Assembly: GCF_006716815.1 (NCBI RefSeq)
Contig: NZ_VFPS01000001.1
Span: 992,001-1,056,000, forward strand
DNA length: 64,000 nucleotides
Direction of reading: 5' to 3'
Origin: Microbacterium lacticum
GTDB lineage: Bacteria > Actinomycetota > Actinomycetes > Actinomycetales > Microbacteriaceae
A program made the position numbers and the translations under genes. A model generated the notes under the pieces. It worked only from the letters and a program-made list of their open reading frames with translations. It was not told the origin of the DNA and did not search any database. Shown here in pieces: positions 17,598 to 24,582 of this stretch (its first letter is position 1; every line of letters begins with the position of its first letter).

Positions 17598-17948
17598 ATG
17601 CAGATCACCGCGCTGCGGCGATTCGTCGCCGTCGTCGATGCTGGGCTGCACTTCCCGCGCGCGGCGGACGCGCTCGGCGTTCCCCTCGCGTCGCTCTACA
17701 CCTCGATCGAGAAGCTCGAGGGCGAGGTCGGGCATCCGGTGCTCAGCAAGCAGGGGTCGGGGTGGCAGCTGACGCCGGCGGGGACGCTTCTGCTCGCCGA
17801 GGCACGCGAGCGGATCGCGGCCGCTCCCCCGGCCACGCTGCCCGCGCGGACGGCAGCCGGGGGGAAGGCGAAGGCCTCGAAGGGCCGGGGGCGCGCGCCG
17901 ATCGTCAAGGGGCAGCCCAAGCCGTACAAGAAGCGCCAGGGGCGCTGA
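17598..17948 (+). CDS. LysR-type HTH protein lacking the effector domain
   Basis: 116 aa. Residues 1-60 form a LysR-type helix-turn-helix (ALRRFVAVVDAGLHFPRAAD, then ALGVPLASLYTSIEKLE and LTPAGTLLLAEA). Instead of the ~230-residue substrate-binding domain there is a short Ala-rich linker and a basic tail ending KPYKKRQGR. GAAAGGA precedes the ATG and the -10 TAGCCT is at 17564-17569. It may be a reduced DNA-binding protein rather than a broken gene, as the tail is well formed and there is no leftover of the effector domain downstream. Target unknown. Confidence 0.7.
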   Translation: MQITALRRFVAVVDAGLHFPRAADALGVPLASLYTSIEKLEGEVGHPVLSKQGSGWQLTPAGTLLLAEARERIAAAPPATLPARTAAGGKAKASKGRGRAPIVKGQPKPYKKRQGR

Positions 17949-18061
17949 CCGGGCGAGTCGTGCGCCGCTGACTGTGCGCGCGTCGCTGCTGCATCCGGGC
18001 GACGCGTCAGGGCGCCGCGTCAGCCCGATCCCGCCGACGTCGGGCTCGCGTCGCTGCTACG

Positions 18062-18955
18062 TCAGCGTCGGCGTTCGCGCCAGCGGGTCGGCGGAGGGTC
18101 GAGCGCAGCGAACCGCTCGTCGATGCCGGTGATCACGCCGGCGAGCCTGAGACGCGCGAGCACCTCGACGCGCACGCGGCGCACGCGCGCGCCCTCGCGC
18201 GCCAGGGCGGCGGGGCCGGCGACCCGCCACCACTCGTCGAGGGCGAAGAACACCGCCACGCCGTCCCGGGGGTCGACGAGGTCGCCGGTGAGCCGCGCCA
18301 TCCCCGACTGGCGACCCGACCGGTCGGCGCGGGCGGCGCGATGCCAGAGGAAGAGCGCGAGGGTCGCCGCCGCGACCAGGAGGACGAGCCCCGTCGTCAC
18401 TGGGAGGGGCTGCTGCGCGTCGATCTCCGGCCACCGCACGAGCACGGCGACCGCCGCGGCGATCAGCCACAGCGCGGCGCAGGTGAGGTGCAAAACGGCG
18501 GGCAGCCGCGAACCCCAGAGAGCCCCCGCGGCGCGCAGCGGTTCGAGCCACCAGAGGATCGAAAGGGCGACGACGGCAGCCGCGCCCGCAGGGAGCATCT
18601 CCTGCTGCAGTCCGAATCCACCGGCCGACCCCACGGTGCGCGAGGGCAGGACGAGCCCCGCGGCGACCACGGCGAGCACGAGGGCGAGCGCCAAGCAGAG
18701 GCGATGCCAGATCGAGGCATCCCGCACGCGGCCCACCGCGGGATCGCGCCGCGCGTTCGCGGCATGCACGGCGTGCGCCCGCACGCGCTCACGATCCGTG
18801 CGTGCGCGGGGCGCGGCCGCGAGCACGGCGATCCGCCAGGAGTCGTCGACCGCATCGGCCGCGGCGGAGTAGTCGGCGTCGAAGAGCAGCAGGTCGATGC
18901 GCCCGAGCGTGCGCTCGTCGATTCCCGTGACAGACCCGTGTCCGTATCCGGCCAC
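18062..18955 (-). CDS. Membrane protein of unknown function
   Basis: 297 aa from a GTG start with AGGAGG seven bases upstream. The N-terminal ~85 residues are soluble and Arg/Ala-rich (GRIDLLLFDADYSAAADAV), then four membrane helices follow between about 85 and 205. The C-terminal soluble part is VFFALDEWWRVAGPAALARE and beyond. I do not recognise a family. It is alone, with no close partner genes. Confidence 0.7.
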   Translation of the reverse strand: MAGYGHGSVTGIDERTLGRIDLLLFDADYSAAADAVDDSWRIAVLAAAPRARTDRERVRAHAVHAANARRDPAVGRVRDASIWHRLCLALALVLAVVAAGLVLPSRTVGSAGGFGLQQEMLPAGAAAVVALSILWWLEPLRAAGALWGSRLPAVLHLTCAALWLIAAAVAVLVRWPEIDAQQPLPVTTGLVLLVAAATLALFLWHRAARADRSGRQSGMARLTGDLVDPRDGVAVFFALDEWWRVAGPAALAREGARVRRVRVEVLARLRLAGVITGIDERFAALDPPPTRWRERRR

Positions 18956-19066
18956 CCTGCACCCTCCTGACTCGCCGGTTTCGGGGGGTGTGGCTCAGCG
19001 TACTCCGCGTTGCGTCCGTGCGCGGTGCGTCAGCGGGCGGCGGCGAGCCCGACCCGTCGCCGGTCG

Positions 19067-19072
19067 TAGGCT
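19067..19072 (+). promoter_or_regulatory. -10 element of the small zinc-ribbon gene (leaderless)
   Basis: TAGGCT, six bases before the ATG at 19079. Confidence 0.6.
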
Positions 19073-19078
19073 GGGCGC

Positions 19079-19219
19079 ATGAGCGCGCGACCGGCGGATC
19101 GCCTGACCTGCCCGACCTGCGGCGAACCGCTCGTGTTCGAGATCCTCGACGACGAGAAGTTCCTCGTCGCCTGGTCGTGCGTGACCTGCGGCCTCATCCG
19201 CACGACCGAGCCCGCCTGA
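19079..19219 (+). CDS. Small zinc-ribbon protein
   Basis: 46 aa. Two CxxC knuckles, LTCPTCGEPL near residues 10-18 and SCVTCGLIR near 34-41, bracket an acidic beta-hairpin (VFEILDDEKFLVAW), the layout of a zinc ribbon. The gene is below usual length cut-offs but has the -10 TAGGCT exactly six bases before the ATG and typical GC-rich third positions. Nucleic-acid or protein binding is possible; function unknown. It converges with ychF, whose stop is 35 bases away. Confidence 0.72.
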   Translation: MSARPADRLTCPTCGEPLVFEILDDEKFLVAWSCVTCGLIRTTEPA

Positions 19220-19253
19220 GCGTGTCCGTGCGCGGGAGCGGAACCGGACCCGG

Positions 19254-20327
19254 TCAGTTGTTGAAGCGGAACTCAACGACGTCGCCGTCCTGCATGACAT
19301 AGTCCTTGCCCTCGAGGCGCGCCTTGCCCTTGGCACGAGCCTCGGCGACCGAGCCGAGCGCGACGAGGTCGTCGAACGAGATCACCTCGGCCTTGATGAA
19401 GCCCTTCTCGAAGTCGGTGTGGATGACCCCCGCCGCCTGCGGCGCCTTCCAGCCCTTGCCGATCGTCCACGCGCGGGCTTCCTTCGGGCCGGCGGTGAGG
19501 TAGGTCTGCAGCCCCAGGGTGTCGAAGCCGATGCGGGCGAGCTGGTCGAGTCCCGACTCCTCCTGACCGGTGGATGCCAGCAGCTCCGCCGCGTCCGCGG
19601 GGTCGAGGTCGATCAGCTCCGACTCGATCTTCGCGTCGAGGAAGACGGCCTTCGCGGGGGCGACGAGCGCTTCGAGCTCGGCCTTGCGCGCGGCATCCGT
19701 CAGCACCTGCTCGTCGACGTTGAAGACGAAGATGAACGGCTTCGCGGTGAGCAGGCCCAGCTCGCGGATGGGTGCGAGGTCGAGGTTCGACGCGGACAGA
19801 AGTTCCCCGCGCTGCAGAGCGTCGCGCGCGGCGATCGCAGCCTCGAGCACCGAGGGGTCGAGCTTCTTCCCACGCACCTCCTTCTCGTAGCGCGTGATCG
19901 CCTTCTCGAGCGTCTCGAGGTCGGCCAGCTGCAGCTCGGCGTTGATCGTCTCCATGTCGCCGCGCGGATTCACCGCACCGTCGACGTGCACGACGTCGTC
20001 GTCGGCGAAGCCACGGACGACCTGGGCGATCGCGTCGGCCTCGCGGATGTTCGCGAGGAACTTGTTGCCGAGCCCCTCACCCTCGCTGGCGCCGCGCACG
20101 ATGCCGGCGATGTCGACGAACGAGACCGCGGCGGGAAGGATCCGCTCCGAACCGAACACCTCGGCGAGCTTCTCGAGCCGCGGATCGGGCAGGTTCACCA
20201 CGCCGACGTTCGGCTCGATCGTCGCGAACGGATAGTTCGCGGCGAGCACGTCGTTCTTGGTCAGAGCGTTGAACAGGGTCGACTTGCCGACGTTGGGGAG
20301 ACCGACGATTCCGATGGTAAGAGCCAC
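19254..20327 (-). CDS. ychF: Ribosome-binding ATPase YchF (Obg family)
   Basis: 357 aa, full length for YchF. P-loop GLPNVGKST at 9-17, then VSFVDIAGIVRGASEGEGLG, the NxxE-type specificity region in FIFNVDEQ style (FVFNVDEQVL), and the C-terminal TGS-like end DFEKGFIKAEVISFDDLVAL with DYVMQDGDVVEFRFNN. It binds ATP rather than GTP and acts on ribosomes and stress response. GTG 20327 starts VALTIGIVGLP; a longer frame to 20405 would run into the IS. The IS481-type element inserted only 17 bases upstream, next to its -10 (see findings). Confidence 0.95.
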   Translation of the reverse strand: MALTIGIVGLPNVGKSTLFNALTKNDVLAANYPFATIEPNVGVVNLPDPRLEKLAEVFGSERILPAAVSFVDIAGIVRGASEGEGLGNKFLANIREADAIAQVVRGFADDDVVHVDGAVNPRGDMETINAELQLADLETLEKAITRYEKEVRGKKLDPSVLEAAIAARDALQRGELLSASNLDLAPIRELGLLTAKPFIFVFNVDEQVLTDAARKAELEALVAPAKAVFLDAKIESELIDLDPADAAELLASTGQEESGLDQLARIGFDTLGLQTYLTAGPKEARAWTIGKGWKAPQAAGVIHTDFEKGFIKAEVISFDDLVALGSVAEARAKGKARLEGKDYVMQDGDVVEFRFNN

Positions 20328-20337
20328 GGGAGACCAG

Positions 20338-20343
20338 TCTAGA
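20338..20343. repeat. Target-site duplication, left copy (TCTAGA)
   Basis: TCTAGA flanks the IS on the ychF side. It matches the NCTAGN target preference known for IS481. Confidence 0.8.
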
Positions 20344-21407
20344 TGTACTGACCCAGATCGTTGTTGACGTAGGAGAGACCTCCGGGGTCGAGTTGGAGCT
20401 GTCAAAGTTCTTCAGCTCAAACGCACGGAGGTCTCTCTTGTCTCACGCTAATGCCCGGCTGACTCCGGCCGGCCGGTTGATCATGGTTCAGCGCATCCAG
20501 TCGGGGCGTGCGGTCGCGCATGTCGCCGCGGAAATGGGGATCTCCCGCACGACCGCGTGGCGGTGGTGGCGCAGGTTCCGGGAGTGCGGCCCGGCGGGCC
20601 TGATCGATCGTTCCAGCGTCGCCCGCTCCCACCCTCGCCAGACCAAAGCGTGCGTGGAGGCGAGGGTGCGGATCATGCGGCACCTCACTCGGCGTGGGCC
20701 GGTGTTCATCGCTGACAAGCTCGGCTTGCAGGCCTCAACGGTCGGTAGGGTGTTGCGCCGCCACCACGTGCCGTTGCTGCGGGAGCTGGACCCGGTCACG
20801 GGGTCCGTGATCCGCGCGACCCGCCGATCCGCGCAGCGTTACGAGCATGATCATCCCGGGTCCCTGATCCACGTTGATGTGAAGAAACTCGGCCGTATCC
20901 CCGACGGCGGCGGATGGCGTCTGCATGGCCGCGGGCAACGTCCTGCGCGCAAGCGGGGCCTGGGTTACGACTACGTGCACACCGTCATCGACGACCATTC
21001 CCGAGTTGCTTACGCGGAGATCCACGACGACGAGAAAGGCACCACCGCGGCGGGCGTGCTCGAGCGGGCGATCGCGTTCTACGCGCGCCTCGGCGTCACA
21101 GTCGAACGCGTCATCAGCGACAACGCGTTCGCTTACCGCCACTCGGCCGCGTTCAAGGCAGTGGTCGACGCGCACGGCATCCGACAGCGGTTCATCAAAC
21201 CGCACTGCCCCTGGACCAACGGGAAAGTCGAACGCCTCAACCGCACCCTCGCCACCGAGTGGGCCTACGCCCGCCCCTGGAGCTCGAACGACGACCGAAA
21301 AGCAGGGTTGACGACCTGGCTCGACCACTACAACCTAGACAGGCACCACCTCGGCATCGGAGGCAAAACCCCCATCGACCGAATCAACAACGGTCGAGGT
21401 CAGTACA
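20344..21407 (+). mobile_element. Complete IS481-type insertion sequence, 1064 bp
   Basis: Terminal inverted repeats at 20344-20367 (TGTACTGACCCAGATCG...) and 21384-21407 match at 21 of 24 positions. Identical TCTAGA copies flank it at 20338-20343 and 21408-21413. One transposase gene fills the element. The ends, the target sequence and the open transposase indicate a young, probably active copy. Confidence 0.9.
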
Positions 21408-21412
21408 TCTAG
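20438..21412 (+). CDS. IS481 family transposase
   Basis: 324 aa DDE transposase. N-terminal helix-turn-helix region (VAHVAAEMGISRTTAWRWWRR), then a catalytic core with acidic residues in LIHVDVKKLG, VERVISDNAFAY and NGKVERLNRTL. I chose the TTG at 20438 because GGAGG lies six bases upstream; an in-frame TTG at 20393 has no such site. The last codon and the TAG stop lie in the target duplication, not in the IS itself: the element ends at 21407 and the host TCTAGA completes ATC-TAG. Confidence 0.92.
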   Translation: MSHANARLTPAGRLIMVQRIQSGRAVAHVAAEMGISRTTAWRWWRRFRECGPAGLIDRSSVARSHPRQTKACVEARVRIMRHLTRRGPVFIADKLGLQASTVGRVLRRHHVPLLRELDPVTGSVIRATRRSAQRYEHDHPGSLIHVDVKKLGRIPDGGGWRLHGRGQRPARKRGLGYDYVHTVIDDHSRVAYAEIHDDEKGTTAAGVLERAIAFYARLGVTVERVISDNAFAYRHSAAFKAVVDAHGIRQRFIKPHCPWTNGKVERLNRTLATEWAYARPWSSNDDRKAGLTTWLDHYNLDRHHLGIGGKTPIDRINNGRGQYI

Positions 21413-21413
21413 A
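21408..21413. repeat. Target-site duplication, right copy (TCTAGA)
   Basis: Right-hand TCTAGA. It contributes the TAG stop codon (21410-21412) of the transposase. Confidence 0.8.
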
Positions 21414-21424
21414 TGCCGGACCCG

Positions 21425-22198
21425 TCAGCGCGCGGCGCCGCCGGCCTCGGGCTTCACAGCGCGGAACGCGTACGTCACGTACGGCAGCGACACCGTGGCA
21501 TCCCCCGTCGCACCGATGTCGTCGAACAGCACCTCCAGCTCACGGTCGATCCGCGCGCGCTCCTCCGGCGTCGCCGTGATGACGTAGCTGCGCGAGTGCA
21601 CCATCGCCATGAGCGCGGCGCGCGTGATCGGGCGCGCCCAGTGCCAGGTGCGGGATGCGAGCTCGCCGAAGGGCGCCGCCACCTCGGGCCCGCCGTCCGC
21701 CAGCAGCTGCTCGGCGTGGCTGCCCTTCGTGATCTCGGTCAGCCGCGCGACCCACGGCACCGACTCGTCGCGGATGTTCCAGACGAGGCCGAGCACTCCG
21801 CCCGGGCGGAGCACACGACCGATCTCCGCCGACGCCGCGACCGGGTCGACCCAGTGCCAGGCCTGCCCGAGCACGGCCGCGTCCGCGCTCTCGTCGGGCA
21901 GCGCGAGGTGCTCCGCGGTGCCCACGAGCGTCTGGATGCCCGGGAGCGCGTTCCGCAGCGCATCGAGCATCGCCGCGTCGGGTTCCACCGCGATCACATC
22001 CGTGCCGTGCTCGGCGGTGATCTCCGCGACGACGCGGGTGAGCTTGCCGGTTCCGGCGCCGATGTCGACGACCCGCGGGTGGGCGCCGGCCGGTTCGAGC
22101 AGCCACGCGACGGCCTCCGCCGGGTAGCCCGGCCGACCCTCCTCATACGCCGCCGCTTCGGCTCCGAAACTGTTCGCCATCTCGTCGCGTGTCGCCAT
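21425..22198 (-). CDS. Class I SAM-dependent methyltransferase
   Basis: 257 aa. SAM-binding motif I VVDIGAGTGKLTRVV, acidic motif II in DVIAVEPDAAMLDAL, motif III-like ADAAVLGQAWHWVDP and RVLRPGGVLGLVWNIRD place it in the Methyltransf_11/25 group. The N-terminal AAYEEGRPGYP is typical of a subgroup of unassigned actinobacterial enzymes. Substrate unknown. The -10 TATGGT is six bases before the ATG, so the transcript is leaderless. Before the IS arrived, its stop lay about 50 bases from ychF. Confidence 0.88.
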   Translation of the reverse strand: MATRDEMANSFGAEAAAYEEGRPGYPAEAVAWLLEPAGAHPRVVDIGAGTGKLTRVVAEITAEHGTDVIAVEPDAAMLDALRNALPGIQTLVGTAEHLALPDESADAAVLGQAWHWVDPVAASAEIGRVLRPGGVLGLVWNIRDESVPWVARLTEITKGSHAEQLLADGGPEVAAPFGELASRTWHWARPITRAALMAMVHSRSYVITATPEERARIDRELEVLFDDIGATGDATVSLPYVTYAFRAVKPEAGGAAR

Positions 22199-22204
22199 GG
22201 TGCG

Positions 22205-22210
22205 ACCATA
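22205..22210 (-). promoter_or_regulatory. -10 element of the methyltransferase gene (leaderless)
   Basis: TATGGT on the minus strand, six bases before the ATG at 22198. Confidence 0.6.
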
Positions 22211-22235
22211 CCGCCCGCCACCGACGCAACATCAT

Positions 22236-22245
22236 GCAACGTTGC
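22236..22245. promoter_or_regulatory. Palindrome GCAACGTTGC in the divergent methyltransferase/adh promoter region
   Basis: Perfect 10-base palindrome, with another GCAAC just upstream at 22226-22230. It lies between the two divergent start sites, where a regulator could act on both. No regulator gene is adjacent, so this is only a candidate. Confidence 0.35.
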
Positions 22246-22296
22246 GCGTTCTACCGTCGTCGCCATCGGGCGGAACGGCTCCGCCGAGAGGAAGTG

Positions 22297-23370
22297 ATGT
22301 CAATGACGACTCTGACCGACACCCCCACCCGCGCCGCCGCCTCGGCGACGCCCACCACGATGCGCGCCGCGGTCGTGAAGACCTCGGGCGAACCCCTCGT
22401 GGTGGAGGAAGTCCCCCTGCCCACGCCGGGCCCGCGCCAGGCGCTCGTGAAGGTGATCACGACCGGCGTCTGCCACACCGACCTGCACGCCGCCCACGGC
22501 GACTGGCCGGTCGCTCCGAAAGCCGACCTCATCCCGGGCCACGAGGGCTACGGCGAGGTCGTCGCGATCGGCGACCAGGTGACGACGCTCGAGGTCGGCC
22601 AGAAGGTCGGCAACGCGTGGCTCTGGTCGGCGTGCGGCGTGTGCGAGTACTGCCGCACCGGCTGGGAGACCCTGTGCCCCGAGCAGCAGAACGGCGGATA
22701 CTCCGTCGACGGCAGCTTCGGCGAGTACATGCTCGTCGACGAGCGGTTCGCCGCACGCATCCCCGAGGGCGCCGACCCGGTCGAGGTCGCCCCGATCCTG
22801 TGCGCCGGGGTCACCGTCTACAAGGGCCTCAAGATGACGGGAGTGCGCCCCGGCCAGTGGGTCGTGATCTCGGGGATCGGCGGTCTCGGCCGCATCGCCG
22901 TGCAGTACGCCCGCGCGATGGGGATGCACGTGGTCGCGGTCGACGTCGACGACGCCAAGCTCGCGCTCGCGCGCACGCATGGCGCGGAGGTCGTCGTGAA
23001 CGCCGCGCACGACGATCCCGGCGCCGCCGTGCAGGAGGCGATCGGCGGCGCGCACGGCGTGCTCGTCACGGCCGTGCACCCGCGCGCGTTCGACCAGGCG
23101 CTCGGCGCGGTGCGCCGCGGCGGCACGGTCGTCTTCAACGGGCTGCCGCCGGGCACCTTCGACGCCGACATCTTCGACATCGTGCTGCGCGCGATCACGG
23201 TACGCGGCTCGATCGTCGGCACCCGGCAGGACATGATCGAGGCGCTCGACTTCTATGCCCGCGGCCAGATCCACCCGAGAGTGCAGGTCGAGACTCTCGA
23301 CGACATCAACGACATCTTCGACCGCATGCAGCGCGGCGCGATCGAGGGCCGCATCGTGATGAAGTACTGA
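22297..23370 (+). CDS. adhP: Zinc-dependent alcohol dehydrogenase (AdhP type)
   Basis: NAD-dependent medium-chain dehydrogenase for primary alcohols and aldehydes, 357 aa. Catalytic zinc ligands: Cys59 (GVCHTDLH), His82 (GHEGYG) and the Cys in APILCAGVTVYKGL. Structural zinc ligands: Cys113, 116, 119 and 127. The NAD fold starts VVISGIGGLGRIAVQYA. Start could be ATG 22297 or ATG 22303: AGGA at 22289-22292 is closer to ideal for neither (4 and 10 bases). A hairpin at 23385-23421 ends the transcript. Confidence 0.94.
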   Translation: MSMTTLTDTPTRAAASATPTTMRAAVVKTSGEPLVVEEVPLPTPGPRQALVKVITTGVCHTDLHAAHGDWPVAPKADLIPGHEGYGEVVAIGDQVTTLEVGQKVGNAWLWSACGVCEYCRTGWETLCPEQQNGGYSVDGSFGEYMLVDERFAARIPEGADPVEVAPILCAGVTVYKGLKMTGVRPGQWVVISGIGGLGRIAVQYARAMGMHVVAVDVDDAKLALARTHGAEVVVNAAHDDPGAAVQEAIGGAHGVLVTAVHPRAFDQALGAVRRGGTVVFNGLPPGTFDADIFDIVLRAITVRGSIVGTRQDMIEALDFYARGQIHPRVQVETLDDINDIFDRMQRGAIEGRIVMKY

Positions 23371-23384
23371 CGAAGCGAGAGGAT

Positions 23385-23421
23385 CCGGGAGGGGCGGCCG
23401 CAGCAGGGTCGCCCCTCCCGG
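23385..23421 (+). terminator. Terminator of adhP
   Basis: Arms CCGGGAGGGGCG (23385-23396) and CGCCCCTCCCGG (23410-23421) form a 12-bp GC-rich stem around 13 bases, 15 bases after the stop codon. Confidence 0.75.
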
Positions 23422-23463
23422 TGTGTTCCGGGGGGCGGAGACGGCGCCGCGCAGCGCGGCACC

Positions 23464-23547
23464 GTGACGATTGCAGGAGATGGCGCGATGCGGCGGGAGA
23501 TCCGGCCTAGCGGGGTGTGGAGCGCACCAAACTCCTGCGATCGTCAC
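23464..23547. repeat. Palindromic repeat element, copy C (84 bp)
   Basis: Left arm GTGACGATTGCAGGAG (23464-23479) pairs with right arm CTCCTGCGATCGTCAC (23532-23547) with one mismatch. The core contains GGCGGGAGATCCGGCC. Closely related to copy D at 23656-23741 and to the nadB copies. Confidence 0.88.
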
Positions 23548-23655
23548 CGCGCGGCGCGCGCAGGACCGCGTCCGGGCGGCGGGGGCGCCAGAGTGCGGGG
23601 GTGTGAGGTGGCCGCAGTATGGCCGTCCCTCCCGATGCCGTTCGGGGGCGGCGCC

Positions 23656-23741
23656 GTGACGATTGCAGGTGATGGCGCGCGATGCGGCGGGAGATCCGGC
23701 GTGTCGCGGTGGGTCGCACACGAATCTCCTGCAATCGTCAC
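23656..23741. repeat. Palindromic repeat element, copy D (86 bp)
   Basis: Left arm GTGACGATTGCAGG (23656-23669, then T instead of A) and right arm CTCCTGCAATCGTCAC (23726-23741). The cores of C and D share ATGCGGCGGGAGATCCGGC. Direct neighbour of copy C in the same orientation. Confidence 0.88.
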
Positions 23742-23845
23742 CGAGCGGCGCGCGCATCCTGTCGGGGTGACGACGCGGGCGCCGGCCTGACGGCGCGCCG
23801 GGGCGCCTCCGCGGCGGCGGCGGTCGGCGGGGCGAGGGTGGGGAG

Positions 23846-24478
23846 GTGCCCTTGGATTTCACCGCGATCGACTTCGAGACCGCGAACTCCTCAAGCGCAT
23901 CGGCCTGTGCCGTGGGCCTCGCCCGGGTGCGGGACGGGCACGTGATCGAGACTGCGGGCTGGCTCATCAAACCGCCCGCCGGGCACGATCAGTTCTTCGA
24001 GGTGAACATCGGCATCCACGGGATCCGGCCCGACCACGTCGCTGCCGCACCGACCTGGACCGATCAGCTCGGCGCCCTGACCGACTTCGTCGGCGACGAC
24101 GTGCTCGTCGCGCACAACGCCGGATTCGACGTGCGGGTGCTCCGCACCGCCTGCGAGGCGACGGATGCCCCGTGCCCGCCGTACCGGTACGTGTGCAGCC
24201 TGCAGGCGTCGCGCAAGACGTACCGGCTCGACTCGTATCGGCTGCCGAACGTCGCCGCCGCCGCGGGATTCCTCGACTTTGCGCACCACGACGCCACCGC
24301 CGACGCCCTCGCCTGCGCGCACATCATGATCGATGCCGCACGCCGCGTCGGCGCCGACGACATCGTCGAGCTCGCGATGCTCCTCGGACTGCGCGTGCCG
24401 CAGATTCCGGGCGCATCCGTCGAGCCGCCCGAGGTGGCCGCTGGTTCGGCACGCCGGATGGCCTCCCCCGCGCGGTAA
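23846..24478 (+). CDS. 3'-5' exonuclease, DnaQ-like DEDDh type
   Basis: 210 aa. Exo I TAIDFETANSS, Exo II VAHNAGFDVRVL and Exo III HHDATADALACAH carry the DEDDh set (Asp and Glu, Asp, His, Asp). Homologous to the DNA polymerase III epsilon exonuclease domain; a stand-alone proofreading or repair nuclease. The start is unsure: the GTG at 23846 is preceded by GAGGG seven bases away, while TTG 23852 has GGGGAGG five bases away and would remove two residues. Its own promoter is not evident after the repeat region. Confidence 0.85.
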   Translation: MPLDFTAIDFETANSSSASACAVGLARVRDGHVIETAGWLIKPPAGHDQFFEVNIGIHGIRPDHVAAAPTWTDQLGALTDFVGDDVLVAHNAGFDVRVLRTACEATDAPCPPYRYVCSLQASRKTYRLDSYRLPNVAAAAGFLDFAHHDATADALACAHIMIDAARRVGADDIVELAMLLGLRVPQIPGASVEPPEVAAGSARRMASPAR

Positions 24479-24482
24479 CACC

Positions 24483-24542
24483 GTCGACTGCACCCGGGCA
24501 CCCGGGCACCCGGGCGGCCCGCCGCGGGCCGTTGTCTGCGCG
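24483..24542. repeat. Short tandem CACCCGGG repeats and GC hairpin
   Basis: GCACCCGGG occurs three times in tandem, followed by GGCCCG and CGGGCC arms near 24516-24530. Probably the terminator region of the exonuclease gene; no coding potential. Confidence 0.4.
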
Positions 24543-24582
24543 TCGATCCGGCGATGTCGGAGGCCTGCGCCACGCTGTGATC

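Larger units (their letters stand above)
23422..23845. other. Non-coding stretch with two palindromic repeat elements
   Basis: Between adhP and the exonuclease gene no credible reading frame is visible. It holds the two ~85-bp palindromes at 23464-23547 and 23656-23741, separated by a GC-rich 108-bp spacer, and then about 100 bases before the exonuclease gene. Confidence 0.7.

Noticed and set aside
17949..18061. Repeat element in the gap after the LysR-like gene
   Set aside because: Only partial GCGTCGCTGCT similarities; too short and unpaired to call an element.
23464..23741. CRISPR array
   Set aside because: Only two units, each internally palindromic and ~85 bp long, with a single long spacer and no cas genes anywhere in the window.
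23437..23945. Short overlapping open frames through the repeat region
   Set aside because: They follow the palindromes on both strands and show no protein-like composition or ribosome site.
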